A stretch of 64,000 bases of DNA from Daucus carota subsp. sativus (GCF_001625215.2 NC_030383.2:42776380-42840379); one strand, 5' to 3'. Positions 36,000 to 49,179 are shown, numbered from the stretch's first letter. Notes: generated from the letters alone by a model not told the origin. Program-made: numbers and translations.

Positions 36000-38900
36000 G
36001 ATTCCACAAATCATTTCAATGTGTTGTCTACCTTTCTCCACCTGTTCAACGGATAACTGAATGCGTTACGTAGCCCAATCATTAGCTTAAAGTTGGACGT
36101 GCTTCTTTATTTGCCATATAACATGGAGGCACTGATTTTACCAATATTACATTGAATTTTATCATTCCTTTTCTCGTTAATGTGAAAATAAATTTGATCA
36201 GAAAACAGTACACAGTAATTTACATCAATAAATTCGATAGAATGTTCTTATATATCTGATTTACATATATATAAGCTAGTATATTTTATAAGTCCTATTT
36301 AATTAGCATGGTTTACGGCTTGGTTAAGCATTGTCAAATAAGCCAAATTGGAATCCTTCGGTTCTATTGGCCGCTATATTATTAAACCATGTATTTCTGG
36401 ATTTTATGCCGATTTCTAATTTTCTGGAAGTATCTTCGTACGTTCGATAGAGAGGTCCCATTATTTGGATGTAGCGCTAATATCACCATTGTGGCACTAC
36501 AGTCCTTGCCGGAGAAAATTAAGTTGAACATGTTACCATCTCATTTATGATTTCTTGGCATTGTATAATTTACTTCTGGATCTCATCAATAAAATTTTTG
36601 TACTCTCGGCAAGTCGCAGGCACCTCTCTATAGGGGGCCAAATTCATGAACCTATTATTTTAAAAATTTTGTAAGATTCTATCTAAATTACTTTACAGTG
36701 TTGAATTTGTATACGCTTCATTTTTGTGACCACGAATTCTTTTTTGTAGTTTTATGTCAACAGTGGCATTCTATCCTATTCTTATTAATAAATGGATCCC
36801 TTCAATTTTAGTGGATTATAAGAAGTAATTAATTACAAATTTTGATTAATATTATATAATTTTTTTAATACATTGATTTAATTTTTAAAACCAATAATTT
36901 AATTTATGAAACAACTCATTAAAAACTTTATAGTATTTCAGAATTCAAATAAAAAAATAGTATAATTGATATTATTAATCATATTTATAATACAAAATTT
37001 AATTCAAACACCAGTAAATTATTTAAAAGAGGTGGTGGTAACACAAACTCAAACTCGGCGGAGAAGGAGGCCCCTACCACTATTTTAACACAATTATTGA
37101 TGTTGCAACATATTGTGAAAGGATTGCAACACAATATATTGTCAAAAAAAATTGATTACAAATTAGTTTTAACTAATACTATATAAATTAAAAAATTCTG
37201 TTAGACGTTTATGTTAATTTGTCAAATAACTATAAATTAGACATAAAAAAAAATTCAACTAAAGGTTACACATAACATTTATCAAGTCTAAAATAATCCT
37301 GAATTAAAATTTAAATTTTACTAAAAATTAAAGACCTTTACAAGCAAATTTAAATTTGTTGTTGCCTGCTGATTTGGTCAAAAATATTTACAGTCGAAAA
37401 TATTTCCGGTACTGGAATTTTGCTGTATTTTCCAACTATAAATTCCCGTGATAAATTCGGACGTTTTCAGTTTTTCGACGAGAAATGGTCGAAAATATAT
37501 ATTCGACCGGAAACGATAAAAAAATGTGTTCAACTAGGTCTAGTCAATTATATTTAGTCAGCTAGTTTAGTCGAAAATCTACATTTTCAATCGTTTCTGG
37601 TTAAAAATAGCCACACAAAATCAAATGTAGTTTAGTCGAAAATCTACATTTTCAATCGTTTCTGGTTAAAAATAGCCACACAAAATCAAATGTCCTAACC
37701 CCTATCCTTTTCGGTAGCCGTTATTTCCATATCCCTTCTTCCTATTACCCCGTTGTCTCTTTTTTTTTCCTTTCTTTCCTTCCAAAACTCAAGGTTATCA
37801 TATGAAATCTTCACAAGACATCAAGTATTTTTTTTAGTCATTCATTATCTATATATGTCTGTATGCATTATATGCTTGTCTTGAGTTGTTTGTACCATCA
37901 TTCTCCGGACTCGCTGGCGACGTCTACTGCTCGGATCTGAACAAGTCGGCTACTCCTCGTAATTAGTTTGGAACTCGCTATCAAAGAACAGCCGCGTGTT
38001 AAGTTTTCGTCGGCGATTTGATTCCTGCAATCAGACAGTCGCGAGTAGCACCAAATATTAAATACAAATAGGCTTATTGACCTTTAAAGTACCCTCAAAG
38101 TTTGGGGTTGTACCAATGCGGCGGTCTTGATGTTTAACTTGGCCGATTCAGGTGTCCAAATTTCACAAATGTTCCTTTTAACCCTCATACCTATATTAAT
38201 GAAAAAATGGGTATATAATGGATGGACAATTATGACATTTTACACATGAGGGTTAAAAGGGCATTTAATATTGATGGTTAAAAGAACATCAATTGTATTC
38301 TTTAGGGGTTAAAAAGAATGAGATGTATACTTTAGGCGTTAAAAAGATCGAGCAAATTTTACCTTTAATAGTAAATGTCAAGTTCACCCTCCGTTATATA
38401 CCATTTTTTTACTGCATACCGGTATAAGAGCTAAAATAAACATTTGTAAAACTTGGAGGGTTGAATCGAACGAGTTAAAATATCGAGGTCACGTCAGTAT
38501 ACTCCAAACATTAAGAGTTAAAAGGTAATTAAGCATACAAGTATGAATATTTATATAGGCTCATGATCAAATAGAAATCACTCTTAAAATAAAAACTAGA
38601 AACCAGTTTCCCTACCACTATTTAGAACTACAGGTATCACTAATTTATACTACACTAATCACTGTTTTTATACAGTATGTAAACAGCGATTTTTATTTTC
38701 AAAATTGAGAAAATCTACTTATCTAAACTATTGATAATCGATTATAGATGATCAATTTCATCCGTAGGAAGGTTCTTGGCGGTAGGAAGCCGCAAGAGAA
38801 GTTGTATGATAATGGTAAGTAGTCGTTAGTTTTGTAAGTTATGATAGAAAGTATATGTGACTATTGGTGATGATAGACAATGGTGGCAAGTCATAGAAAC

Positions 38901-39127
38901 GTCTGGTAATGGTGGTAAGAGGTCCATTATTACGATTTGGGTGAAGATGATGGTCATATACGTTGCATATATGTGTGTATATATATTTATATTTGTGAGA
39001 TATGCTATATATAAATTAGTGATATGTTATGTACAAATTAGTGATTGCTGTAGTTAAAAATAGTGATAAAAAACTGTCCAGAAACTGGTTTTTAGTTTTT
39101 AGACTAATTTGGTTTCTATTGGAGTAG

Positions 39128-39201
<74 letters not shown>

Positions 39202-39478
39202 CAAGGGATGATTCTATACATTTCTACTCTCTATTTTCCAACCCCTTATGGTGCCCTAGCGCTTCTATATTCATAACAGTATACTTGGGCTTTTCTTCGA
39301 GCTATATTCATAGCACAACAGTATACTTGGGCTTTTCTTCGTGCTATATTCATAGCAGCATACTTTGGTTTTTCTTGTCGTGGGCCCTGTCTTCGGGCTT
39401 CTATTTCCTCCAAATGGGATGTGGCATAACACTAAGAAATCATGACATGATATAATAACATTAAAAAAAAATTATCCG
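36000..39478. other. Non-coding part of unit 1
   Basis: No gene is seen. It holds a 65 bp direct duplication (37563-37627 and 37628-37692, starting TAGTTTAGTCGAAAATC). About 1.1 kb near 38.2-39.36 kb, absent from unit 2, includes a (TA)35 tract. Repeated TCGAAAATAT motifs near 37.4-37.7 kb look like CACTA subterminal debris. Confidence 0.5.
39131..39200. repeat. (TA)35 microsatellite
   Basis: An uninterrupted 70-base TA tract inside the segment missing from unit 2. Confidence 0.95.
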
Positions 39479-39775
39479 TGTTGAGGATATTATGGGCTGT
39501 GTGTCCAGCATCTCCATGCTCGAACACGGGCGCTTGTAATGTGCTATGTATAAGGAAATAAGGTAGCAACTTCTCTACAAGCTCGGGCTCTTAGAACAAC
39601 GGGTAAGCGCCTGATCCTAACAATTGGTATCAGAGCCACGGCATTGGGGATATTATGGGCCAGCATCTCCCAACACCAACACGGGCTTGTAATGTGCTAT
39701 GTATAAGGAAATAAGGTAGCACTTTCTCTACAAGCTCGGGTTTTTAGAACAACTGGTAAGCGCCTAATCCTAACA
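39479..39775 (+). mobile_element. Miniature LTR element (TRIM/SMART-like, 297 bp)
   Basis: Two direct repeats of about 130-145 bases (39479-39622, starting TGTTGAGGATATTATGGG and ending CCTAACA; and about 39644-39775) flank a primer-binding site TTGGTATCAGAGCC (39624-39637) complementary to tRNA-iMet. There is almost no internal sequence. The block is absent from the equivalent place in unit 2 (near 47171), where AAAAAAAAAGCCACCCGATT is uninterrupted. The target duplication is not clear. Confidence 0.75.
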
Positions 39776-40039
39776 ATAATCTGATTTTATATAAATACAC
39801 CGTCGTTAATTTTGTAAAGGTGATGATCACAATAGAAGCTGCATGTAGTCAACACAGAAGCGTGATAAATATTGGAACCTAAGAATTAAGTTATTCAGAA
39901 GACAATAAACAACTACACATATTCATATCAACAAACACCGGACTGCATCAAAGTACTGATACAACCTAACTACAAATCTCTTTTTGATAATTAAGGACTG
40001 ACTAATGAATAATGCATTTAAATTGTGATTGCACCTTAA

Positions 40040-42232
40040 TTAACTATAGTCCTGGTTGAGAAGATCCCAAATGTCACTCCAGCAACTTCGGACATCTTCA
40101 TCTGGTAAGGCGGTGGTTGCAGTTGCTGGATCGAATGATTCATCCTTCTTCCAAATTAGACCACTTTCAGCGTCTAAAGTTTTCAAACCACCTGAGGATG
40201 CCATTAACAGTCCCTCTAATGAACCTTCTTCTGGACCTTGGGTCCCTATTTCTGCAAAAATATCCTTCCACCACTCGATGCCATCTTGATCTTGCAGCGG
40301 TGTTGCTGGTGATTTTATCTTGTTGATGATTATATTACTATTATTGTTGTCATTGTTGTTAATGTCGTTGCCGCTAATTTTATCATATATTATTTCCCCA
40401 GGCAAAGGAGAGTGCATGTCACAATGGGTATTCAGATTACAGCAGGGTATGCTTGCCCCTTTTGATAAGGTCCGGGGAAGGGGCTTCAAAACTTCATGAG
40501 TACTCGCATTACTAGTAGTCGCACTGCTTGTTTGTTTCCGATTAATGAGCTCTTCCTCTTCCACCACCTGTTTCTGGCCATGGTAGCTGGTAGTTGTAAG
40601 TTTTTTGTGAAAGTTGGTGTTCCAGAAGTTCTTAACGTCATTAGCTGTCCTTCCGGGAAGTCTTCCGGCAATTAGTGACCATCTACATTCAATAACACAC
40701 ATGATTTAACACATGCATAGATGATTGTGTAAAGCAACATAAAATAGAGCTCTTGTATTTAACATGCAACTTTATTTTTGTAAGAAGTTTATATTAAGTT
40801 TTTATTTGTAAGAATGTTACTGGGCTGTTTGGGTGAGCTTAAAATAAATGCTTATTGCTTAAAGTAAAAAAGTGAAGTAGAAGTTAGAAGCAAGTTAAGA
40901 CTTATAAGTGATAAAAGTGTTTGGGAAATAAGTAGAAACCGTGAGACAAAAGCTAGTAATCGTAGCTTTTTTTAAGTACTTCTTGACTTTTTACACAAAC
41001 GGTACAATAAGTGCTTCTAACTTATAATTCAGAAGCCGAGCTTATAAGCCCGTGCCAAACGCCCATAGTTTCATACATGTTAAAACTTCAAATGATAAAA
41101 AGTTGCGTGAGATATATATGTTTGGCTGAGTTCCATGGAGAAGAAGACAAATAAGAAGTAGAATTTGTAAAAAATTAACTTTCTTAATTTTCAACTAATT
41201 AACTCCTCTCGAGAATACTTTTCGAAAGTGTTTCTAATTTTAACACAAATGATTCAAAGAAAAAGCACAAGCATGTCTTTTATTAAAAGAATGTGTTTCT
41301 CGTTGCAAAAGAGGCACATAGTTCGACTCTAATTAATCAGAATTTTTTTTATAGTTATGTCATACCTCCAGGACTTGTGAGTCATAACTTATAATGATAA
41401 ACAGCTGGGTCCAGACAATTGCTAAGAAATTCTACGAGTGTGGATTATAAGCTAGGTTTCTTTGTTTCTTTTTTGTTTTATTAAGAAAAGACTGTGCTTT
41501 GAAATAGAATACAACTGCAAATAACTGAACTGCGAATTGCACGCGCAAACTGATTAGTTTTATTAGAGCTTTTAGCATGATTTAAATTCAAATAATAGTT
41601 TGAGCGAATAAAAATATTAGCTAGAGGAAACTATATGTGTTGATCATCTCTACCTCATGAAACTTAAAATCATGATATACGTCATTTAATATCATTTCAT
41701 GCTGTACGAGTGAGTGAGCTTGCCTGTTTCCCAGTAACTTGTGAAGCCGCACCATGAGATCCACTTCATCCGCAGCGAAGTCCCCTCTCTTGATAGTTGG
41801 TCGTAGATAGTTGAGCCACCTTAGTCTACAGCTCTTTCTGCATCTATTCAACCCTGCAAAAGAAGGAAACTATTTACATTCACATCACCAGTAATGTGAT
41901 GATAAAATACTTCATAATAAAATTGAGTACAAATTTTTTCACAAAATAACACGTGTTAAGTTTTGATTGGAACGAGTTCTTATATTCAAATATATAACAC
42001 CAATTAAAACATCTCGTCTCAATTATCACGTTATTTGGTACGCGTGTTGAGTTAATTAAGTTGCAGTGTGTGCGTGTGTGGACTATGGAGAGAGATCTGT
42101 ACCTGCTCTACGAGGGACAAGATGCCACTTCCCTTCACCATACTTGTCAATACATTTTCTGAGAAGGGCATCCTCATCAGAACCCCATGCACCCTTTCGG
42201 ACCTTCAAAGGATTACCAGTGCTCTTGATCAT
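40040..42232 (-). CDS. R2R3-MYB, subgroup 6 anthocyanin-activator type (MYB-1)
   Basis: Exons 42232-42103, 41853-41724 and 40682-40040 encode 300 residues. The R2 tryptophans are W16, W36, W56; R3 has W88 and W107. The bHLH-interaction signature [20 protein letters not shown] is present across the exon 2/3 junction. ANDV in R3 and KPLPRTL in the C-terminal region (near the subgroup-6 motif KPRPRTF) mark it as a flavonoid/anthocyanin activator acting with bHLH and WD40 partners in the nucleus. Intron 2 starts with GC. The start differs from its paralogues: a deletion of about 30 bases removed their ATG, so translation must begin at the next Met ([10 protein letters not shown]). Intron 2 contains a MITE. 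Coding sequence is otherwise intact. Target genes cannot be inferred from sequence. Confidence 0.88.
40820..41065. mobile_element. Tourist-like MITE in MYB-1 intron 2
   Basis: Ends TGGGCTGTTTGGGTGAGCTT and (inverted) TGGGCGTTTGGCACGGGCTT. The equivalent site in unit 2 (about 48208-48216, GATGTTGTAGTTTC) is empty. The target duplication is short or degraded. Confidence 0.75.
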
Positions 42233-42322
42233 ATCCTTTGAACACACTTTCCGCTTCAAGTTAGTATTAGATAAATATCAATCTAATGATGCAGCGTGCT
42301 GTCTGCCTGGAGCTCGCATCTG

Positions 42323-42368
42323 TTTTATACAGATAGTCAATCTAGCTCAACTAGTTAACCTCTACGTG
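42323..42368 (-). promoter_or_regulatory. MYB-1 promoter: TATA box and ACGT element
   Basis: On the minus strand TATAAAA (42329-42323) lies about 91 bases before the ATG, and GCACGTA (complement of TACGTGC near 42363) lies about 35 bases further upstream. The same pair occurs before MYB-2 and MYB-3. ACGT cores are bZIP/bHLH binding sites in plants. Confidence 0.6.
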
Positions 42369-44309
42369 CTTCTTTTTCCGCCACAACATACGTAAATCCA
42401 TAAGCCACCCCAGAATATACTGCTTCTTATCATCCTAATTACTTGTTCTCTTTCTATTTTTATTTTTTTTGCGTAAAACAATATTTATTTCTTTACAACA
42501 GATAAATATTTTACGTTTTCATTCAGTTGATAGCATATCATATTAGTATTTTCACGGGTCACTAAATCTACTTATCTACTTATCTATATAATAGCCCAAC
42601 ACGTTCGTGTCAAACCTCTCTCCTGAGCAAATAAATTACCCAAATGTGTTTGCTTATACTAGATTAATATTAATTTTCTTGATTTTGGTTTTAGGTTTCC
42701 TCTTAATTCTAATTCATTATTTGCAGAACAAGATGATATTTGAGTTTGGGAGATAAAAACTATGAAACAATTATAAAATACAGTGAAGGACAATTACGAG
42801 TACAGAACAAGGAGACAAATCAAAGGTCATATTAATAGCCTGGCGCTTTGCAGAATAACGATCCTGGACGAATAACGCTTGCAAGTGAATAACAGTTATA
42901 CATGAGTCTATCAATATACAATTCATTTAAAAAAAAGTTGATTTTGCAGCCTTAGATAGAAAGAGATGGACGATGTAGATGGAAGATTCTAAGATCGAAC
43001 TTAAACCTATTTTGAGTTCATACAGTCTAAACTAAACTAGTCATTATAAATCAATTCTTGTTTGTAAATATCCATAATAATAAGAATTTTTTAGTTATTA
43101 ATTATTGTAAATTAATTATACTCCTCCTATCCCATTCAATCGTATATAATCCTTTTAATAATCGATACGCATTTTAAGATAAATATAAAATCTAATTTAA
43201 TAATTTTTTAAATACATATTTTATTTTTTATATGTTCCAGATATCGCAGTATAAATACGAATCGTTAGATCTTATTACTTGATAAACAGTTATATACATG
43301 ATAACAAAAGATATTTATATATAATATTTAAATATGAAAAATTGTTAATATTTTCAATGATCTAAATCAATTTTATGTAGGTTTTGTAAATAGAATAAGC
43401 CTCTTATTTTTTTTTTAATTTTTTTGCGTTCTAAACTAAATATAAGTAGATTTTGTAAAATTAAAAAAAAAGATTTTATAATGAAAATATTACCTTTTTA
43501 TGTTTAAACCAGATAAAAGAAGGTCTTGAAATATAATATTTTTCTTATTAAAAAATTCATAACTATTTTCCTGCCTTCAATTCTCTGTTTTAATTTAAAT
43601 ATAATTATTAAACCATCACTATTGTTTTTTTATTTTCACTCATTTGAAGATCTTAAACTCCCATCACGTGTATATATCAGCCTATAAAATATTTATAAAT
43701 AATTCATAAAGTAAATTTATATTTTCAAAAAACCACGTACGGCTACTGAGTGAGTCATGGTGAGCGTATGTCCGGAAGATTAAATTTCCTCCTAAAATCA
43801 AACAATTCGTTTAGAATATTCGGGCTGGAGCAAATATTATTCTCGATGTACGACTGTCTGAAACTGTTGAGGATATATATATCACGTGTTTTTAAGATGT
43901 CCTAACCTGAATAATATGCCGAGAATTTTAATAACTTTGATAATTGATAGTCATCTTGTAAATTTAACAGGTGCACATGGAGGTTTCAAAAAATGATTTT
44001 GATGTTTTTTATTGTCTTTCGCCAATTATAATATGTCCAAAATATAATTGAATATTATTGAGCTATCCCTTGTACGTAATAAGGAGGTGGTCGAGTGGTA
44101 CTGTTACTCGTTAGCCCGGAGCTAGCGAGTGAGAGATTAATCGATTCATAAACGGAAAATTGGTGGTACAAATTAAAACATTCATATCCTGGTCTAATAA
44201 GTAATGATATTAATGTCTCGATGGACATTTTATTCCTTAACGTGATAATATAATTCAAATTATGCTGCACCGTGAGCATCATAATTCATAATTAGCAGGG
44301 TGAGCTTGC

Positions 44310-44595
44310 CTGTTTCCCAGTAACCTGTGAAGCCGCATCATAAGATCCACTTCATCAGCACTCAAGTCCCCTCTCCTCATGCTTGGCCTAAGATAGTTCA
44401 ACCACCTTAATCTACAGCTTTTTCTGCATCTGTCCAGCCCTGCAATACCTCAAAACTAACCTACATAAACTGCACGGACATGCATGCATGTGTGCAATTT
44501 GATTACACTAACCTTAAACTGAAATAAATAATCCCTATATACCTATAACTTAACTTGTAGAGGGGGGGAGGGGGTGGAGAGAGAGAGGGAGGGGG

Positions 44596-44636
<41 letters not shown>

Positions 44637-44771
44637 TCTCTGAGGAACAAGGTGCCACTTTCCTTCTCCATAGTAGTGAATGCATTCTCGGAGAAGAGCA
44701 TCTTCATCTGAACTCCATGCACCCTTACGCAGCTTCAAAGCGCTAACATTCTCCATAGCTTTGGGATGCAT
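44310..44771 (-). pseudogene. Two-exon subgroup-6 MYB lacking exon 3 (unit 2)
   Basis: Exon 1 is 44771-44633 ([10 protein letters not shown]...) and exon 2 is 44439-44310. It is nearly identical to the unit 1 copy but with changes such as [14 protein letters not shown] against [14 protein letters not shown]. Both exons are open and the exon-2 donor is GC. No exon 3 follows before MYB-1 exon 1 at 42232. Because MYB-1 lies downstream on the same strand, splicing to the MYB-1 exon 3 (40682) would be in phase, making a chimeric transcript conceivable; that is speculation. Intron 1 holds a (GA)n tract at the donor. Confidence 0.75.
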
Positions 44772-47437
44772 ACTGAAGTTCTTGCAGATTGGGGATCCGA
44801 TTCACCTTATATAAATATACAAATAGAGTTGGCTCTTTCATTTCTAGATTCCACAAATCATTCCAATGTGTTGTCTACCTTTCTCCACCTGTTCAACGGA
44901 TAACTGAAAACGTTACGTAGCCCAATCATTAGCTTAAAGTTGGACGTGCCTCTTTATTTGCCATATAACATGGAGGCACTGATTTTACCACAATTACACT
45001 GAATTTTATCATTCCTTTTCTCGTTAATGTGAAAATAAATATGATCAGAAAACAGTACACAGTAATTCACATCAATAAATTCGATAGAATGTTCTTAGAT
45101 AATATCTGATATACAAATATATAAGCTAGTATATTTTATAAGTCCTATTTAATTAGCATGGTTTACGGCTTGGTATAAGCATTGTCAAATAAGCCAAATT
45201 GGAATCCTTCGGTTCTATTGGCCGCTATATTATTAAACCATGTATTTCTGGATTTTATGCCGATTTCTAATTTTCTGGAAGTATCTTCGTACGTTCGATA
45301 GAGAGGTCCCCTTATTTGGATGTAGCGCTAATATCACTATTGTGGCACTACAGTCCTTGCCGGAGAAAATTAAGTTGAACATGTTACCATCTCATTTATG
45401 ATTTCTTGGCATTGTATAATCGACTTCTGGATCTCATCAATAAAATTTTTGTACTCTCGGCAAGTCGCAGGCACCTCTCTATAGGGGGCCAAATTCATGC
45501 ATCAGCACCTATTATTTTAAAATTTTCGTAAAATTTTTATCTATTTTACTTTAGGGTGTTGAATTTGTATACGCTTCATCTTTGTGACCACGAATTCTAT
45601 TTTGTAGTTTTATGTCAACAATGGCATTCTATCCTATTTTTATTAATAAATGGATCCCTTTAATTTTAAGTGGATTATCAGAAGTAAATTACAAATTTTA
45701 ATTATTATTATATAATTTTTTTAATATATTGATTTAATTTTTAATACCGACAATTTAATTTATGAAACAATTCGTTAAAAACTATATAATATTTCAGAAT
45801 TCAAATAAAAAATAGTATAATTGGTATTATTAATCAAATTCATAATACAAAATTTAATTCAAACGGTAAAGTATAAGAGTTGGTGGTAACACAAACTCAA
45901 ACTCGGCCGAGAATTAATGAGGCCCCTGCCACTATCTCAACACAATTATTGATATTGCAGCATATTGTGAAAGGATTGCAACAACACATTGTCAAAAAAA
46001 AAAATTCATAATAAATTGGTTTTCAACTAAAACTATATAAGTTAAATATTCTGTTAGACTTCAAATAACTATAAATTAGACATAAAAAGAAAATTCAACT
46101 AAAGGTTACACATAACATTTATCATGTCTAAAACAATTTTGAATTAAAATTTTTAAATTTTACTAAAAATTCCCTTACAAGCAAATTTAAATTTGTTGCT
46201 GCTAAATATTTTTTACTATATTTACTAAAACAAAACACTACACGAAAAACGGCTAAATTGGACCGCTAATTTTGACATGTGGATATTTTCAACCGTTTAT
46301 GATCGAAAATAGAAATAGTAGATTAGTTGATTGAAATAGTTAAAAAAATGACTAAAACTGGTCAAATATGGTCACTGTAAAAAAGGAGCAGTCAATTTTA
46401 TTCTCACCAGTTTTTCATGCCCGCTGATTTGGTTGAAAATATTTATGATCGAAAATATTTTCATTACTGGAATTTTGCTGTATTTTCCAACTGTAAATTT
46501 TCGTGATAATCCCACACCCTTTCAGTTTTCGACCAGAAATGGACGAAAATATATATTCAACCGAAAACGATCAAAAAAATGTATTCAACTAGGTCTAGTT
46601 CTTCTTTCTATTACCCCGTTGTCGCTTTTTTCCCCCTCTTTCTTTCTTTCCTTCCCAAACTCAAGATTATCATATAAAATCTTCGTATGACATCAAGTAT
46701 TTTTTTAGTCATTCATTACCTATATAGAGTTATGTTTGTATTCATTATATTGAGGTGTTTGTACCATCATTCTCTGGACTCGCTGGCGACATCTGCCGCT
46801 CGGATCTGAACAAGTCGGCTACTCCTACTAATCAGTTTGAAACTCGCTATCAAAGAGCAGCTGCTCGTTGAGTTTTCGTCGGATATTTGATTCCGGCAAT
46901 CAGACAGTCACGAGTAGCACCAAATATTAAATACAAATAGGCTTTTTGACCTTTTAAGTACCCTCAAAGTTTGGAGTTGCACCGACGCGGTCGTGATGTT
47001 TTAACTTGGTCGATTCAAACCTCCAAATTTCACAAATGTTCGTTTTAACTCTCATGCCGATATGAATGAAAAGGATATATATACTTTGGTTTTCCTTGTC
47101 TTCGGGATTCTGTTTCCTCTAACTGGGCTGTGGCATAACACTAAGAAATCATGATATGATATACTAACATTAAAAAAAAAGCCACCCGATTTTATATAAA
47201 TACACCGTCGTTAATTTTGTAAAGTTGATGATCACAATAGGAGCTGCATGTAGTCAACATAGAAGCGTGATAAATATTGTAACCTAAGAAGTTATTCAGA
47301 AGACAATAAACAACTACACATATTCATATCAACAAACACCAGACTGCATCAAAATACTAATACAACTTGTCTATAAATCTCTTTTCGATAATTAAAGACT
47401 GGCTACTGAATGCATTTAAATTGTTATTGCAACTTAA
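44772..47437. other. Non-coding part of unit 2
   Basis: It mirrors 35.9-40.0 kb without the unit-1 insertions. No gene is visible. Confidence 0.5.
46236..46600. mobile_element. CACTA-like terminus and subterminal debris
   Basis: CACTACACGAAAAACGGC at 46236 resembles a CACTA left end and is followed by repeated GACCG/CGAAAAT motifs (about 46270-46580). No right end was found. Unit 1 lacks the terminal ~220 bases but keeps part of the motif region (37.4-37.6 kb). Confidence 0.45.
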
Positions 47438-49179
47438 TCAACTATAGTCCTGGTTCAGAAGATCCAAAATGTCACTCCAGCAACTCCGGACATCTTCATC
47501 TGGTAAGGCGGTGGTTGCAGTTGCTGGATCGAATGATTCATCCTTCTTCCAAATTAGACCACTTTCAGCTTCTAAATTTTTCAAACCACCCGAGGATGCC
47601 ATTAACTGTCCCTCTAATGAACCTTCTTCTTGACCTTGGGTCCCTATTTCTGCAAAAATATCCTTCCACCACTCGATGCCATCCTGATCTTGCAGCGGTG
47701 TTCCTGGTGATGTTATCTTGTTGATGATTATATTATTATTGTTGTCGTTGTTGATGTTGCTGCTGCTAATTTTATCATATATTATTTCCCCAGGCAAAGG
47801 AGAGTGCATGTCACAATGGGTATTCAGATTACAGCAGGGTACGCTTGCCCCTTTTGATAAGGTCCGGGGAAGGGGCTTCACAACTTCATGAGTAGTCGCA
47901 CTGCATGTTTGTTTCCGATTAATGAGCTCTTCCCCTTCCACCACCTGTTTCTGGCCATGGTAGCTGGTAGTTGCAAGTTTTTTCTGAAAGTTGGTGTTCC
48001 AGAAGTTCTTGACGTCATTAGCTGTCCTTCCGGGAAGTCTTCCGGCAATTAGTGACCATCTACATTCGATAACATACATGATTTTACACATGCATAGATG
48101 ATTGTATAAACTAACATAACATAGAGCTCATGTATAATGTATTTAACATGTAACCTTATTTTATTTTCTAAGAAGTTTATGTTAAGCTTTTATTCGTAAA
48201 AAAGATGTTGTAGTTTCATACATGTTTAAACTTCAAATTATAAAGTTGTGTTCCGTGGAGAAGAAGACAAATAAGAAGTAGAATTTGTAAAAAATTAACT
48301 TTCTTAACTTTCAACTTAACTTCTGTCAAGAATACTTTTCAAAAGTGCTTCTATTCTTCGAGTGTGGATTATAAGCTAGGGGCCTCTAGGTTCTTTGTTT
48401 CTATATTGATTTCATATTAGGAAAAGACTGTGCTTCGAAATACAATACAATTGCAAATAACTGAACTGCGAATTGCAATCGCAAACTAATTAGTTTAATT
48501 CGAGTTTTAACCTTGATTCAAATAAATAGTTTCAGTGAATAAAATATTACAGATCGAATACTATGTTGATCATCTCTAGCTCTCGATGAACTTAAAATCA
48601 CGATATACGTCATATAATGATCATTTCATGCTGTACGAGAGTGAGTGAGCTTGCCTGTTCCCCAGTAACCTGTGAAGCCGCACCATGAGATCCACTTCAT
48701 CCGCATCGAAGTCCCCTCTCTTGATAGTTGGTCGTAGATAGTTGAGCCACCTTAGTCTACAGCTCTTTCTGCATCTATTCAACCCTGCAAAAGAAGAAAA
48801 CTATTTACACATCACCAGTGACGTGATAATATATAGAAAATACTTCAAAATAAAATTGAGTACAAAATCTTATACAAAATAGCAGGCGTTAAGTTTTGAT
48901 TGGAATGAGTTCTTATATTCAAATAAATAACACCAATTAAAACATCTCGTCTCAATTATCATGTTATTTGGTACGCGTGTTAAGTTAATCAAGTTGCAGT
49001 GTGTGCGTGTGTGTGGACTATGGAGACAGATCAGTACCTGCTCTACGAGGGACAAGATGCCACTTCCCTTCACCGTACTTTTCAATACATTTTCTGAGAA
49101 GAGCATCCTCATCAGAACCCCATGCACCCTTTCGCACCTTCAAAGGCTTACCAGTAATCTTCATACCCTTTGAATGCAT
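47438..49179 (-). CDS. R2R3-MYB, subgroup 6 anthocyanin-activator type (MYB-2)
   Basis: Exons 49179-49038, 48784-48655 and 48059-47438 encode 297 residues starting [11 protein letters not shown]2 tryptophans W20, W40, W60; R3 W92 and W111. The bHLH-binding signature spans D79-R98, ANDV is at 104-107, and KPLPRTL at 152-158. The C-terminus has acidic and tryptophan-containing stretches ([29 protein letters not shown]), as expected of an activation domain. All frames are open. Intron 2 (48654-48060) begins with GC. It is the tandem paralogue of MYB-1, from which it differs by small substitutions and Asn- or Thr-tract indels, and it keeps the full N-terminus. Likely a nuclear activator of flavonoid genes with a bHLH partner (family knowledge). 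Confidence 0.9.

Larger units (their letters stand above)
33727..42570. repeat. Tandem duplication, unit 1 (MYB cluster)
   Basis: From ACCCAGATGTGTTTGCTTAT (33727) this segment is nearly identical by eye to unit 2 beginning at 42638, over several kilobases. It includes one two-exon MYB and one complete MYB, in the same order and on the same strand. It is longer than unit 2 because of unit-specific insertions (about 38.2-39.36 kb, 39479-39775, 40820-41065). Similarity at the far end fades near 42570 and 50260. Confidence 0.9.

Noticed and set aside
41724..41724. GC donor as a sequencing error
   Set aside because: The same GC occurs in all five MYB copies, including the diverged MYB-3.
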